A DNA stretch of 64,000 bases from Firmicutes bacterium UBA2530 (GTDB lineage Bacteria; Bacillota; Clostridia; Tissierellales; Sedimentibacteraceae): the NCBI GenBank assembly GCA_002340985.1, contig DDNC01000009.1, positions 4,718 to 68,717 on the forward strand, given 5' to 3'. Of this stretch, positions 52,645 to 60,946 are shown one piece after another; position 1 is the first letter of the stretch, and every line of letters begins with the position of its first letter. Below the pieces are notes generated by a model. The model was not told where the DNA came from, made no database searches, and saw nothing but the letters and a program-made list of their open reading frames with translations. The position numbers were made by a program, and so were the translations under genes.

Positions 52645-53106
52645 TCAAACCGACATTTCACCGACATCTTTTTGTTTTTCCTTAATATTTTGAAAAATTC
52701 TTTCGACTTGTCTTTGAGAATAACTCATTTCTTTAGCTATTTTCCAATTAGGAAAGCCTTTAATTCTTAACATCATAGCCTTTTTTTCTTTATCTCCCAA
52801 ACCGTTTATTACTTTTTCAAGTTCATCTCTCTGCTCATAGAGTGCTTTTAATTCAGCTTCAAGTTCTTGTTGTTCAACTTCTATGTCATGTATTTTTACA
52901 TAAGCTTGTACCAAATCTCCTTGAAATAGTGATGTTTGTACAGCCGGTTTTGAATAGTCTATTGCTCCAAGACCACTAGGAAAATTTAAATTAGATCTAA
53001 TTAATTTTGTTATTTCTCTCTTGTTACTTGATATACTTGATTTGACGACCGCTATATTTTCGGTAAGTCTTCTGTATTCTTCAATTATAGATTTGTCTTT
53101 CGTCAT
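52645..53106 (-). CDS. ArpU-like / sigma-related late transcription regulator
   Basis: 153 residues. The N-terminal coiled coil is followed by a C-terminal sigma-70 region-4-like helix-turn-helix: EKKAMMLRIKGFPNWKIAKEMSYSQRQVERIFQNIKEKQ. Proteins of this kind (DUF1492/ArpU/RinA group) activate late genes in Gram-positive phages. It lies just before the recombinase and late promoter region. Confidence 0.82.
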   Translation of the reverse strand: MTKDKSIIEEYRRLTENIAVVKSSISSNKREITKLIRSNLNFPSGLGAIDYSKPAVQTSLFQGDLVQAYVKIHDIEVEQQELEAELKALYEQRDELEKVINGLGDKEKKAMMLRIKGFPNWKIAKEMSYSQRQVERIFQNIKEKQKDVGEMSV

Positions 53107-53125
53107 ATTTCCCCCTTCAGTAAGT

Positions 53126-53314
53126 TTATCGAATCAACCAAAAAAATATTACAATTACAATAAAATATATAATTAAAACTATCCATAGTGGACTCAGTAC
53201 CCACCACCAAGACCAATTAATTTTCCCTAATAATTTAAGTGCTATAAATAGTATTGTCAATAATCCAGTAAAGCCTATACCTGCTGAACTACTACTTGTA
53301 CTATTATTTCTCAT
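53126..53314 (-). CDS. Small membrane protein, 62 residues
   Basis: ATG at 53314 behind GGAGGG; an earlier in-frame start would overlap the previous gene. After a Ser-rich start there are two hydrophobic helices (FTGLLTILFIALKLLG; SPLWIVLIIYFIVIVIFFWL). Unknown function. Confidence 0.65.
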   Translation of the reverse strand: MRNNSTSSSSAGIGFTGLLTILFIALKLLGKINWSWWWVLSPLWIVLIIYFIVIVIFFWLIR

Positions 53315-53315
53315 T

Positions 53316-53855
53316 TTACTTTCCCTCCAATGCTTTTTCAGCTTCTTCTTTTCTCCACCAATCCTTTTTATAATAAGACAAATGATATGCACTATAATCT
53401 TCTGTTCCTTCATGTCCACATCTAAATACTATATTTCCATCTTTGTATATATCAATTTTTTGCACTTGCCACTCTTCATGAAACTGATTTACAATTGTAT
53501 CTCCCATTCCTACAGGCAATTTTATTAATAAGCCTTGTTCTTCTAAATCTTCATATTCCTTTAATATTTCCCTAACATCAGCAAATGCCCATAGTGCATT
53601 ATAATAAAGTGCTATCATACCATCTATTGTTTCATAACCGTCTTGCAAAAGCTCCAGCATGTATTCGTCAAACTCTTCATTGTCTGATGGACACTCAATG
53701 CCATTTCTAGCAAACATTGCTTGTGCTAAATCTCTTGCAGTTATTTCCATATCAAAATCTCTGTACCAGGCTTCTCTATCTTTTACAAACACTTGATTAT
53801 GTGATAAATCAAGCATGCCCATTTCTTTTACATCATTTTTAGTTAATCTATTCAT
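53316..53855 (-). CDS. Phage protein, 179 residues, unknown
   Basis: It starts MNRLTKNDVKEMGMLDLSHN. Acidic and aromatic-rich, with ECPSDNEEFDEYMLELLQDGYETIDGMIALYYNALWAFADVREILKEYEDLE as a helical core. The RLTK(N/D)D opening is shared with the 67-residue gene at 54782-54985, which hints at a common origin or a shared recruitment tag. Common in Firmicute phages; role unknown. Confidence 0.7.
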   Translation of the reverse strand: MNRLTKNDVKEMGMLDLSHNQVFVKDREAWYRDFDMEITARDLAQAMFARNGIECPSDNEEFDEYMLELLQDGYETIDGMIALYYNALWAFADVREILKEYEDLEEQGLLIKLPVGMGDTIVNQFHEEWQVQKIDIYKDGNIVFRCGHEGTEDYSAYHLSYYKKDWWRKEEAEKALEGK

Positions 53856-53872
53856 CCCCAGTTTCCTTTCTT

Positions 53873-54778
53873 TTATATGATTTCTTCTGAAATTTTCAAT
53901 GATATTCTACGGATTAAGTCATTTAATAGCATTGATTGATTGCTGTTGTTTTCAACCATACTTTTAATTTCTTCATCAGAAAATTTCATTTTTACGTCAT
54001 TTAGATATTGCTGTACCATCTCTGTTTTTTCTCTGTTATCAAGAACTTTGACTTCGTGTTTTAACGAGAATCTACGCAATAAAGCCTCATCTATTCTGTC
54101 TATCCGGTTAGTTGCTCCAATCACTATTACATCATTTGGAAGTTTATCAAACTCTTGCATCAAAGTTATTGTTATTCGTGCCATTTCGCCACCTGAACCA
54201 CTACTTGAACTTGTATCTGACCGCCTTATGCTAATACAGTCAATTTCATCAAGCATAAAGACGCATGGATTTGATGTTGCATACGAAAATGCTTTACTGA
54301 TATTCTTTGATGTGCTCCCCATATACGAATCGACTAAGTGGGAAAAATTCAAGTAACAAAACGGTAATCCTATTTTATATGAAACATATCTGCCAAAAGA
54401 AGTTTTACCTGTACCGCTTTCGCCATATAGTAATGTAGAATTTACATATGGTATGCCTATTTCCATAAGCTTTTCATTAACTTTCTTCATGCGGATTATA
54501 TTTTCATAAATATTCTTTTCTCTATCTGAAAGAAAGTATCTACCTTTCTTAAATGAATTTGATACATCTTCCATGTATAAAAGACCTTTCAAATCATGTG
54601 GAAGTTCAATTAAATTGCCACCTGTCGATTCTAAAATGCCTTTATATTTACTACAAAACCATTTATTTTTAGCTGTTGTATCTTCTGTAACACAAGCAAT
54701 TGCATATTTTTTCGCTGCTATAATATCATTTTCTGATACTGCTTTTATCAATCTTTGTTGATTATCTGTTAGTCCCAT
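53873..54778 (-). CDS. AAA+ ATPase (FtsH/Cdc48-like single domain)
   Basis: 301 residues. Walker A GESGTGKTSFGRY, Walker B CVFMLDEIDCIS, sensor 1 VIVIGATNRIDRID and the arginine finger in EALLRRFSLKHE are all complete. The pore-like loop NFSHLVDSYMGSTSKNI is present. There is no protease or other catalytic fusion. The N-terminal ~80 residues are helical and may bind substrate. It could be a remodeller acting on replication or host proteins. It lies 3 nt after the 67-residue gene, in one operon. Confidence 0.88.
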   Translation of the reverse strand: MGLTDNQQRLIKAVSENDIIAAKKYAIACVTEDTTAKNKWFCSKYKGILESTGGNLIELPHDLKGLLYMEDVSNSFKKGRYFLSDREKNIYENIIRMKKVNEKLMEIGIPYVNSTLLYGESGTGKTSFGRYVSYKIGLPFCYLNFSHLVDSYMGSTSKNISKAFSYATSNPCVFMLDEIDCISIRRSDTSSSSGSGGEMARITITLMQEFDKLPNDVIVIGATNRIDRIDEALLRRFSLKHEVKVLDNREKTEMVQQYLNDVKMKFSDEEIKSMVENNSNQSMLLNDLIRRISLKISEEII

Positions 54779-54781
54779 TTT

Positions 54782-54985
54782 TCATACCTCACGCTCTTGT
54801 TCATACACAGTCGCACCTGCTATTTCTCCAGTGGTATTCATAAAATGAACTTGAACTCTTGTAATTTTAGCACCTTGGCTACATACTTCATAACCTACTT
54901 GCAACCCATTTTCTTTAGCTTGTTTGATTAATTTATTCATTTCAACCTTGTAATAAACCGGATCATCTTTTGTTAATCTGCTCAT
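54782..54985 (-). CDS. 67-residue phage protein, unknown
   Basis: ATG at 54985 with GGGGAGGATGAAG directly upstream. Reads MSRLTKDDPVYYKVEMNKLIKQAKENGLQVGYEVC..., then a beta-strand segment RVQVHFMNTTGE. It overlaps the preceding Cys-rich gene by 23 nt. It may work with the adjacent AAA+ ATPase. Confidence 0.65.
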   Translation of the reverse strand: MSRLTKDDPVYYKVEMNKLIKQAKENGLQVGYEVCSQGAKITRVQVHFMNTTGEIAGATVYEQEREV

Positions 54986-55100
54986 CTTCATCCTCCCCAC
55001 AAAATTTATAATGCTCTTGGCATCTATCATCACAATCATCCTTACAATCATTGCAGCATAAATGTCCTTTACCATGTTTGCAGTCCCAATTACATTTCAT
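54963..55100 (-). CDS. 45-residue Cys-rich protein (8 Cys)
   Basis: ATG at 55100, overlapping the previous gene end in a different frame. Pattern MKCNWDCKHGKGHLCCNDC then CDDRCQEHYKFCG: eight cysteines and three histidines in 34 residues. Likely binds two metal ions. Unknown. Confidence 0.65.
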   Translation of the reverse strand: MKCNWDCKHGKGHLCCNDCKDDCDDRCQEHYKFCGEDEDEQINKR

Positions 55101-55368
55101 TGTATAACTCCAATGCTTTTTCAGCTTTCAACGATTCAAAGGTATCGCTATTCTTATAAATTTTATTTGTGAATGGATCTCTCTTCGTTTCAATTCTGTC
55201 TATGGTTAATTTAAAATATATCCCATCATGCCTTTTTACCGCCAAAGCATCATCAGCTGTTGTAAAATGCTTTTTGCTGTCGGAATATCTTAAAACTTCA
55301 TACCCTTCTTCTTGTAATGCTCCTTCTATCAAGTCAACTAATAATTCTGTTTCATCGTCATTGTTCAT
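55090..55368 (-). CDS. 92-residue phage protein, unknown
   Basis: Alpha/beta pattern (LLVDLIEGALQEEGYEVLRYSDSKKHFTTADDALAVKRHDGIYFKLTIDRI). Its start overlaps the ASCH gene end by 11 nt. No family recognised. Confidence 0.65.
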   Translation of the reverse strand: MNNDDETELLVDLIEGALQEEGYEVLRYSDSKKHFTTADDALAVKRHDGIYFKLTIDRIETKRDPFTNKIYKNSDTFESLKAEKALELYNEM

Positions 55369-55819
55369 TTTCTACCTCCCAATTCCATAATCCTTGTTTT
55401 CCTTTAATTTTTATTGGTTGTTCAAGAGGCTTAATATTGTCTAATATCCATGCATACCTGCCGAGTGAAAAGTCTCCATAATATTGTTCAAATTCAATAT
55501 CTTTTAATGTTAAACTTTCAACTGGTACACAATCAATAAGATCACATGTTGCAATGATTGCTCCTTTGTATAGCTTTTTGATTTCTGAAAGGTCAACATA
55601 TGTATTACCTGTTAAATCTAAAGGTTTACCAGCTAAAGGAGCAAGTCCACCCATTATATGCCATTCAAATAAATAGCTTTGCAGTTCTTCATCCCAACGT
55701 TTTGCAGCATGTATTGCTAATGGTCCTCTATATTTTGTTGGCCAACTTCTTGTCTCTATTTTTTTAGCACCTGTATATATTAGACTTGCCCATGGTTGCC
55801 ATAATGTTATTGCTTTCAT
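55358..55819 (-). CDS. ASCH-domain protein
   Basis: 153 residues opening with ITLWQPWASLIYTGAKKIETRSW and KYRGPLAIHAAKRWDEE, the hallmark RNA/nucleotide-binding face of ASCH domains; the end GRYAWILDNIKPLEQPIKIKGKQGLWNW completes the fold. ASCH proteins are PUA-like and some hydrolyse modified nucleosides. A phage member could act on RNA or modified bases. Coupled by an ATGA overlap to the gene before. Confidence 0.85.
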   Translation of the reverse strand: MKAITLWQPWASLIYTGAKKIETRSWPTKYRGPLAIHAAKRWDEELQSYLFEWHIMGGLAPLAGKPLDLTGNTYVDLSEIKKLYKGAIIATCDLIDCVPVESLTLKDIEFEQYYGDFSLGRYAWILDNIKPLEQPIKIKGKQGLWNWEVENEQ

Positions 55820-55983
55820 TGTTCTACCTCACTTTCAAGCCATTGCTTTGCATATTCAGTGCACGTCATTCCTTCTTCAATATCAGTGCAATTTATATGC
55901 ATTACACATCCACCACAACATCCAGTAACTACTTCTGCCATTTCATCAATACTAATAGTTTTTATTTTCTCATAATTTGTCAT
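55816..55983 (-). CDS. 55-residue Cys-containing phage protein
   Basis: Overlapping ATGA junctions at both ends. Core GCCGGCVMHINC with further cysteine at TCTEY, suggesting a small metal or disulphide site. Unknown. Confidence 0.62.
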   Translation of the reverse strand: MTNYEKIKTISIDEMAEVVTGCCGGCVMHINCTDIEEGMTCTEYAKQWLESEVEQ

Positions 55984-56333
55984 TTCTTCATCTCCTTATA
56001 CGGCTCAGGTAATGGTTGCCATGCTATAACATATTCAGTCATATCATTTAAACCATGCCACCATATATTTTTACCAAATTGCAATGTTCTTACTGTATCA
56101 GTTCCATCTTCAAATCTTAGTGAAACTATAAATTTTGTATAATCTCTTGTAAGTTTATCTATTTCTTCACTTGGCAATCTCTCACTTACAGGAATCCAAC
56201 CACAGTTTAATTGTTTTTCAAGTGCTGCAATTGCCATATCTATATGCTTTATTGCTCCTTCTCTGGTCTTTTCACTAAAATCTAAGGTTTTTAATGCTTT
56301 AAAATCATTTATTGCATATTCAATCTCATTCAT
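55980..56333 (-). CDS. DUF551-type phage protein
   Basis: 117 residues. The C-terminal ~65 residues match the DUF551 pattern: GWIPVSERLP..., then EYVIAWQPLPEPYK. The N-terminal half is a helix (EGAIKHIDMAIAALEKQL). Widespread in phages; function unknown. Confidence 0.8.
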   Translation of the reverse strand: MNEIEYAINDFKALKTLDFSEKTREGAIKHIDMAIAALEKQLNCGWIPVSERLPSEEIDKLTRDYTKFIVSLRFEDGTDTVRTLQFGKNIWWHGLNDMTEYVIAWQPLPEPYKEMKK

Positions 56334-56488
56334 TACTTCACCTTCCCTTCAAACTCTCTGCAGCAGATAGCAAATCTATTCTTGTCCCAGCCACTTACAG
56401 TTTTCTCTTCCTTGTTCTCCCAAGTACTACATCCTTTTTCTTTTTTCTTACAATCACTACATCTTCTGTCAGCATTGTTATTCATCAT
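56333..56488 (-). CDS. 51-residue Cys-rich phage protein
   Basis: Start in an ATGATGA overlap with the previous gene; TAA overlaps the next ATG. Pattern RRCSDCKKKEKGCSTW ... ICCREFEG, likely one zinc site. Unknown. Confidence 0.62.
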   Translation of the reverse strand: MMNNNADRRCSDCKKKEKGCSTWENKEEKTVSGWDKNRFAICCREFEGKVK

Positions 56489-56955
56489 TTGTAATCATCA
56501 CCCACTTTTATACATTCTGCTTTTTTAACAGGTTGACTACAATAATTAACTGATACTTCTCTTTGATAAGAAAATATACTGCCACAATTAACACATTCAT
56601 GTTCATCTTCTTCATCGCTGCATTCCCAACTATCGCCTTCTGCATGACCGCAATAAGGACAAACAATATCATCTGTGTAATTTTGTTCCTCAGCTTCTTC
56701 ATCCTCTACAAATATTTCTTGAAATTCCATTTTACTTGCTATTCCCCATTTAGGAGTAAATACATCATTTTCAACCTTGCCATGTAATGAGCCTATTGTG
56801 TAAGCTATACCATTTATGATTATAGGCACTGTTATTTCTATTTTTGCATCCGTCTCAGCTAATGGCTTTATCCCATCATCTTCAGGACTTGTGTAATCAT
56901 AATCCCACGAATGTTTTTTTATTTTTTCTAAATCTTTTTCATTAAATACTTTCAT
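56485..56955 (-). CDS. Zinc-ribbon phage protein, 156 residues
   Basis: ATG at 56955 behind GGGGAGG; longer in-frame starts would run through the previous small gene. N-terminal ~90 residues are mixed alpha/beta (KIEITVPIIINGIAYTIGSLHG). The C-terminal part has CPYCGHAEGDSWEC and HECVNCGSIFSY, a zinc ribbon with an acidic spacer. It may bind DNA or protein. Unknown. Confidence 0.68.
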   Translation of the reverse strand: MKVFNEKDLEKIKKHSWDYDYTSPEDDGIKPLAETDAKIEITVPIIINGIAYTIGSLHGKVENDVFTPKWGIASKMEFQEIFVEDEEAEEQNYTDDIVCPYCGHAEGDSWECSDEEDEHECVNCGSIFSYQREVSVNYCSQPVKKAECIKVGDDYK

Positions 56956-57050
56956 CTTTTTTCCTCCCCAATTAAAACTATCAATCCCATTAATCCTGCA
57001 CCAATAAACAAGCCTAATATAAATGTGCATGTCATTCCAATTACATTCAT
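56952..57050 (-). CDS. 32-residue membrane peptide
   Basis: ATG at 57050 with AGGAGG upstream; TGA overlaps the next start (ATGA). One hydrophobic span, MTCTFILGLFIGAGLMGLIV. Too short to assign a role. Confidence 0.55.
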   Translation of the reverse strand: MNVIGMTCTFILGLFIGAGLMGLIVLIGEEKR

Positions 57051-57052
57051 TA

Positions 57053-57223
57053 TTACCTCCTGTTTCTCTCTTTAATTTTTAAATAACCATCCCAACCGGC
57101 ACTGCTGCTTTGTTCTCTTTCCTTTTCACGCGCTTTCAATAATATTGCCTTTTCTTTTAGATATATCTTGCAAATATCATGACAGCCCTGGAACCTTTCC
57201 TTACAATTCATGCATGCTTTCAT
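57053..57223 (-). CDS. 56-residue Cys/His protein with basic tail
   Basis: ATG at 57223 behind AGGTGA. Pattern MKACMNCKERFQGCHDIC, a likely zinc knuckle, then a long charged helix and a WDGYLKIKERNRR end. Common form in Firmicute phages; unknown. Confidence 0.65.
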   Translation of the reverse strand: MKACMNCKERFQGCHDICKIYLKEKAILLKAREKEREQSSSAGWDGYLKIKERNRR

Positions 57224-57231
57224 GATTTCAC

Positions 57232-57996
57232 CTATTCTTGTTTTAATCTGAAGTTATTGCTAATATCTTTTGGTATTTCAACTATGTAATTTTTGCACAT
57301 TTCATATATTCTGCTGCCAATGGCTTCATCAAAATTCAATAGTGCATTTATGTCATACTCAGAAGAAACAATGATAGGCAAGTGATTTATGTATCTGTAG
57401 TTAATTATCTCAAACATTATGTTTTTGTCTGAATCAGTTGTCTTACCTTTTAGCAAATCATCAATTAGCAATACTTTAGCATTCTGATATTTGCTTATTT
57501 GCTTTTTATAAAACTCTTCATCTGTCATATTTTGTTTCAACTCTGTTATGACATCTCTGTAACTTAGATAAACAACTGATATTCTTTTACTTTTTAAAAT
57601 ATTGAGTCCCAATGCAGCTGTTAAATGTGTTTTCCCACACCCTACTTGTCCAACAAAAGCTATAGAATTTTGTCTTGAATTCTTAATTTGCATGAAGTTT
57701 TTAAAGTATTCAGTTGCAACCTTTTTCATCATCTTGGAAATATCATTCCATTCATTGAAGTTTGAAAATGTATAACTATCATCCTTTATTCCGCTTTTAT
57801 AAAACATTCTTTCAGCTTCATCTAGTTCAAAACATTTACATCTTTTGAAATTATTACCGTCTACGATCCAATAAGTATCTTTGCAAATCTGACATTTATA
57901 TGAGACCAAGTTCTTCGATTGTTCTGTCGAGGTCCTCTCCTGTATCGACTTTAGTCTTTGGGACATTGAACTTAATTCCGTTCCCAGGCTTTCCAA
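57232..57996 (-). CDS. DnaC/IstB-like helicase loader
   Basis: About 254 residues. The start is taken as a TTG at 57996 since GGCGGTGAT (8 of 9 to the ideal ribosome site) lies 4 nt upstream; it overlaps the replication gene by 101 nt. An N-terminal zinc finger CQICKDTYW...CKC precedes the AAA+ core: Walker A GQVGCGKTHLTAALG, Walker B VLLIDDLLKGK, and sensor-like IIVSSEYD. It loads the host DnaB-type helicase at the phage origin together with the organiser gene. Confidence 0.87.
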   Translation of the reverse strand: MESLGTELSSMSQRLKSIQERTSTEQSKNLVSYKCQICKDTYWIVDGNNFKRCKCFELDEAERMFYKSGIKDDSYTFSNFNEWNDISKMMKKVATEYFKNFMQIKNSRQNSIAFVGQVGCGKTHLTAALGLNILKSKRISVVYLSYRDVITELKQNMTDEEFYKKQISKYQNAKVLLIDDLLKGKTTDSDKNIMFEIINYRYINHLPIIVSSEYDINALLNFDEAIGSRIYEMCKNYIVEIPKDISNNFRLKQE

Positions 57997-58795
57997 AATT
58001 ATCACCGCCTTTTTTATTTTCTCTCTTCATTTGAGCCAATAATGTTATATATTGCTTTCTGAACTTAGAAGCTGATAGAATATTTGACTGCCAAAATTCA
58101 TGTCTTTGACTAAACATAAGGACTTCTTTAATTTCATTGATATCTAATTTGTCTAAGCGGACCATTTTTTCAAACTCAATTGACCATTTTTGCAATGTAG
58201 ATTCATCCTTAGGAGGTTTATTTAATCTTTTAGATATTTCTTTTGATAAATAAAGTGCTAATAAATATTCCTTATCTTCTTGATTGAAATTTTTCAATTC
58301 CTTTTTTAAAGGAATATTATCTATATCTTTATCTATATCTTTATCTATATCTGTTGCGTGACTTTGAGTGACATCTTCGTGACTTGTCACGTGACATTCA
58401 AGCATCTTAAATTTATCTCTTTCTCTCTGATTCTGTTTTCTTATTCTATTCTGCTCTCTAATTTTATCTAACTTTTCAGTACTTTGATACTTTTCCCAAT
58501 TTGCAACTAAAAAAATATTATCAAATATTTCAATCATGCCGAACTTTTCAAATACTGATAAAGCTAATCTTATCGTAGCAATAGGTCTATCAAACTCAGT
58601 TGCAAGCATTTCATCTGTGTAAGGTACATCTTTAGAAAAATAAACGGTGCCATTATCATTAGTTTGACCTGCTAAACACAACAGCTGCAACCATGTTACA
58701 ATAATTGCATCACCCTCAGGCATTTTACGAATCTGTTTTATTTTTCTATTATTAAACATGTCCGTTACAATCTTAATCCACTTGACCTCTGCCAA
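57896..58795 (-). CDS. Phage replisome organiser (Phage_rep_org_N type)
   Basis: 299 residues. The N-terminal ~120 residues match the winged-helix replisome organiser domain: KWIKIVTDMFNNRKIKQIRKMPEGDAIIVTWLQLLCLAG. A basic, Gln/Arg-rich linker (IREQNRIRKQNQRERDK) and a segment with DIDKDIDKDIDN follow. The C-terminal domain (~200-299) has DnaD-like EVLMFSQRHEFWQSNILSASKFRKQYITLL. It binds the phage origin and recruits the loader downstream. The linker codons hold repeated GTGAC motifs that may be the origin. Confidence 0.87.
   Translation of the reverse strand: MAEVKWIKIVTDMFNNRKIKQIRKMPEGDAIIVTWLQLLCLAGQTNDNGTVYFSKDVPYTDEMLATEFDRPIATIRLALSVFEKFGMIEIFDNIFLVANWEKYQSTEKLDKIREQNRIRKQNQRERDKFKMLECHVTSHEDVTQSHATDIDKDIDKDIDNIPLKKELKNFNQEDKEYLLALYLSKEISKRLNKPPKDESTLQKWSIEFEKMVRLDKLDINEIKEVLMFSQRHEFWQSNILSASKFRKQYITLLAQMKRENKKGGDNFGKPGNGIKFNVPKTKVDTGEDLDRTIEELGLI
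58319..58395. other. Candidate phage replication origin inside the organiser gene
   Basis: Three near-perfect copies of the 12-mer ATCTATATCTTT (58319-58354, an AT-rich unwinding-like element) lie beside GTGAC iterons at 58358, 58368, 58379 and 58391, plus an inverted GTCAC at 58386 that completes a GTCACGTGAC palindrome. Spacing of 10-12 bp puts all sites on one helix face. Phage origins often lie within the organiser gene. Confidence 0.55.
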
Positions 58796-58909
58796 GATAC
58801 CACCACCTTATAAATATTAATATTTCATACTGTTTTTGAGTGCTTTGAATAAAGGGTAATGATTTTCTGTATCATTATCCTTAAAATTCAATATTTAATT
58901 ATTTAAATT

Positions 58910-59080
58910 TTAGCTGCTATCCACATTTTCTAATTCCTTTCTTAAATGATCTACACTCAAATCTATTTCCTTTGTTTGAACAATTGTGCCACACTTATGA
59001 CAAATAACAGTTAGTAAATAATCCATTGCCCATGCTTCAAAACCGCATACTGGACATTTATATTCTCTGAAGATAATCAC
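58910..59080 (-). CDS. 56-residue zinc-ribbon protein
   Basis: GTG at 59080 (the only reasonable start; the ribosome-like AGAAGG abuts it, so the true start is unsure). Pattern KCPVCGFEAW ... VICHKCGTI, a compact zinc ribbon. Unknown. Confidence 0.6.
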   Translation of the reverse strand: MIIFREYKCPVCGFEAWAMDYLLTVICHKCGTIVQTKEIDLSVDHLRKELENVDSS

Positions 59081-59133
59081 CTTCTTTGTTTACATTTGTA
59101 ATATCTTTTGTTATAATTTAATTAGTTGATTTT

Positions 59134-59559
59134 TTATTTTTCCGCTTCTGTTGCTGCAGGGCGGTCTTTTTTATTAAATGGAAGATTAAGCTTGTTTCTA
59201 TAATCACTTACTCTGGATTTATCCATATACAACTTGTTCGCAATCTCAGTATCAGTTAATCCTTTTTTATATAATTTTTTAAAATTCTCATCTAACATTT
59301 TCTTAACTGATTTACCAGCTCGCATTTTTCTATTAAATTCATTTACGCTATGTCTCTTTTCAAGTTGCTCATCTGAGTATACGTGTATAGATGGAACTGA
59401 GCATACTTTTTCATTGTAGCTTCTTATTGCTTCTTCTCTTTTAATTACTTCTTTTTCATCAGCCCATGCAAAGCAATCTTCTGGTATTTTTTCAGTCAAT
59501 ATTAAACATTTGTCACCTTTATCATAACCACATGTTTTGCAGGTCCTCTTTTTATCCAT
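59134..59559 (-). CDS. Phage protein with N-terminal Cys motif and helix-turn-helix
   Basis: 141 residues. N-terminus CKTCGYDKGDKCLILTEKIPEDCFAW has four cysteines (probable zinc). The C-terminal ~60 residues have an HTH: LYKKGLTDTEIANKLYMDKSRVSDYRNKLNLP. Could regulate early genes or the methyltransferase, which is the next gene upstream. Confidence 0.72.
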   Translation of the reverse strand: MDKKRTCKTCGYDKGDKCLILTEKIPEDCFAWADEKEVIKREEAIRSYNEKVCSVPSIHVYSDEQLEKRHSVNEFNRKMRAGKSVKKMLDENFKKLYKKGLTDTEIANKLYMDKSRVSDYRNKLNLPFNKKDRPAATEAEK

Positions 59560-59568
59560 AAAATCCTC

Positions 59569-60903
59569 CTAAATTGCCATATTCTCTAATACTTTTTCTT
59601 GATAGTTGGCTCTAACCAGTGCTTCAGCTAATGGAGGACATACACTATTTCCTGCTTTTGCTGTCTGTTCAGTTACTGGATATGGATTGCCTTTGCTGTC
59701 TACATCAATGATATAATTATCAGGAAACCCTTGACCTTTAAAAGATTCATGTGGTCTTAACATCCTCATTCCTATATCTACAATCTGATAATCTTCACCT
59801 TTAATAGTTACAAGTCCAAATCTGTCTTTAGTTGTTATAGTGTGCATTGGGGTATTAAGTGATTGCCCTATGTCAGCACCATAATACTTGAGTAAAAATG
59901 CTATTACTAAATTTGATTTGTTTACTGTAGTTATTGTTGCTAAAGGTTTATCTAATTCATGTCCTATCCCTGTTTTAAATTGTCTACTAATAAACGCTGT
60001 TACTAACCCAAATCTATTTGCTGTAGGAATTGTTGCCATTGGCTCATTTAGACTACTTCCTCGTACTTCATTACCTTGCTGTCCATAATAATGTTGTAAA
60101 AATATCACCTTGTCATCATCTAAAATATATGGGTTATCTGCTTGAATTACAAATTTTTGAATGCCTAAAGCAATTCTTTTAAGTGTGTTTTCCACCAAGG
60201 GCTTTTTTCTGTCGAATATACTTGGACAAGGAATACTCCAATCAATACATTCTGCAGCTGTTCGCCAAGGCTTCAACAAACCTTTTCTAACTTCTTGTTG
60301 TTCAGGATCTCCATGCGTTGGCTCTGGCCATACTATCTTTTGACCATCACACCTGGCAATCATAAAAAATCTTTTTCTTATTGTTGGTGCTCCATAATCG
60401 CAAGCTCTTAATTCTCTGAATTCAACTATATATCCTTGTTTTTCAAGTGCTTTTATGAATAAATCAAATGTTTGTCCTTTTCTCTCAGGATCTGGATATA
60501 AGTTTCCATTTTCATCTTTGACTAATGGTCCCCAAGTCCTGAACTCTTCAACGTTTTCAAGTATTATTATTCTTGGATGAACTAATTTCGCCCATTTAAC
60601 AGCTACCCATGCAAGTCCTCTTATATTTTTATCTACCGGCTTTCCGCCTTTTGCTTTGCTGAAGTGTTTGCAGTCTGGACTAAACCAAGCAAGACCTACA
60701 GGTTGTCCTTGTGTTGCTTCTAAAGGATCTACATCCCAAACATCCTCTATGTAATGCTTTGTATTCGGATGATTTACTTTATGCATTTCTATTGCTTTTT
60801 CGTCATGATTTATTGCTATATCTACCGGTCTACCAACTGCCATTTCAATACCTGTTGAAGTTCCTCCACCTCCGGCAAAATTATCTACAATTAACTCTCT
60901 CAA
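59569..60903 (-). CDS. DNA (cytosine-5) methyltransferase, phage type
   Basis: 444 residues. Motif I NFAGGGGTSTGIEMA, motif IV AWFSPDCKHFSKAKGG with the putative catalytic Cys, motif VI IILENVEEF, motif VIII RELRACDYGAPTIRKRFFMIA, and late motifs IX-X (PITEQTAKAGNSVCPPLAEALV pattern near the end). Here PDC replaces the usual PPC, as often seen in this phage branch. It methylates C5 of cytosine in a specific sequence, probably to shield phage DNA from host restriction. It has no partner endonuclease nearby, so it is an orphan enzyme. Confidence 0.92.
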   Translation of the reverse strand: MRELIVDNFAGGGGTSTGIEMAVGRPVDIAINHDEKAIEMHKVNHPNTKHYIEDVWDVDPLEATQGQPVGLAWFSPDCKHFSKAKGGKPVDKNIRGLAWVAVKWAKLVHPRIIILENVEEFRTWGPLVKDENGNLYPDPERKGQTFDLFIKALEKQGYIVEFRELRACDYGAPTIRKRFFMIARCDGQKIVWPEPTHGDPEQQEVRKGLLKPWRTAAECIDWSIPCPSIFDRKKPLVENTLKRIALGIQKFVIQADNPYILDDDKVIFLQHYYGQQGNEVRGSSLNEPMATIPTANRFGLVTAFISRQFKTGIGHELDKPLATITTVNKSNLVIAFLLKYYGADIGQSLNTPMHTITTKDRFGLVTIKGEDYQIVDIGMRMLRPHESFKGQGFPDNYIIDVDSKGNPYPVTEQTAKAGNSVCPPLAEALVRANYQEKVLENMAI

Positions 60904-60946
60904 TACTGCCTCCTAAAACATACTAATTTGACATTCATATTTTAAA

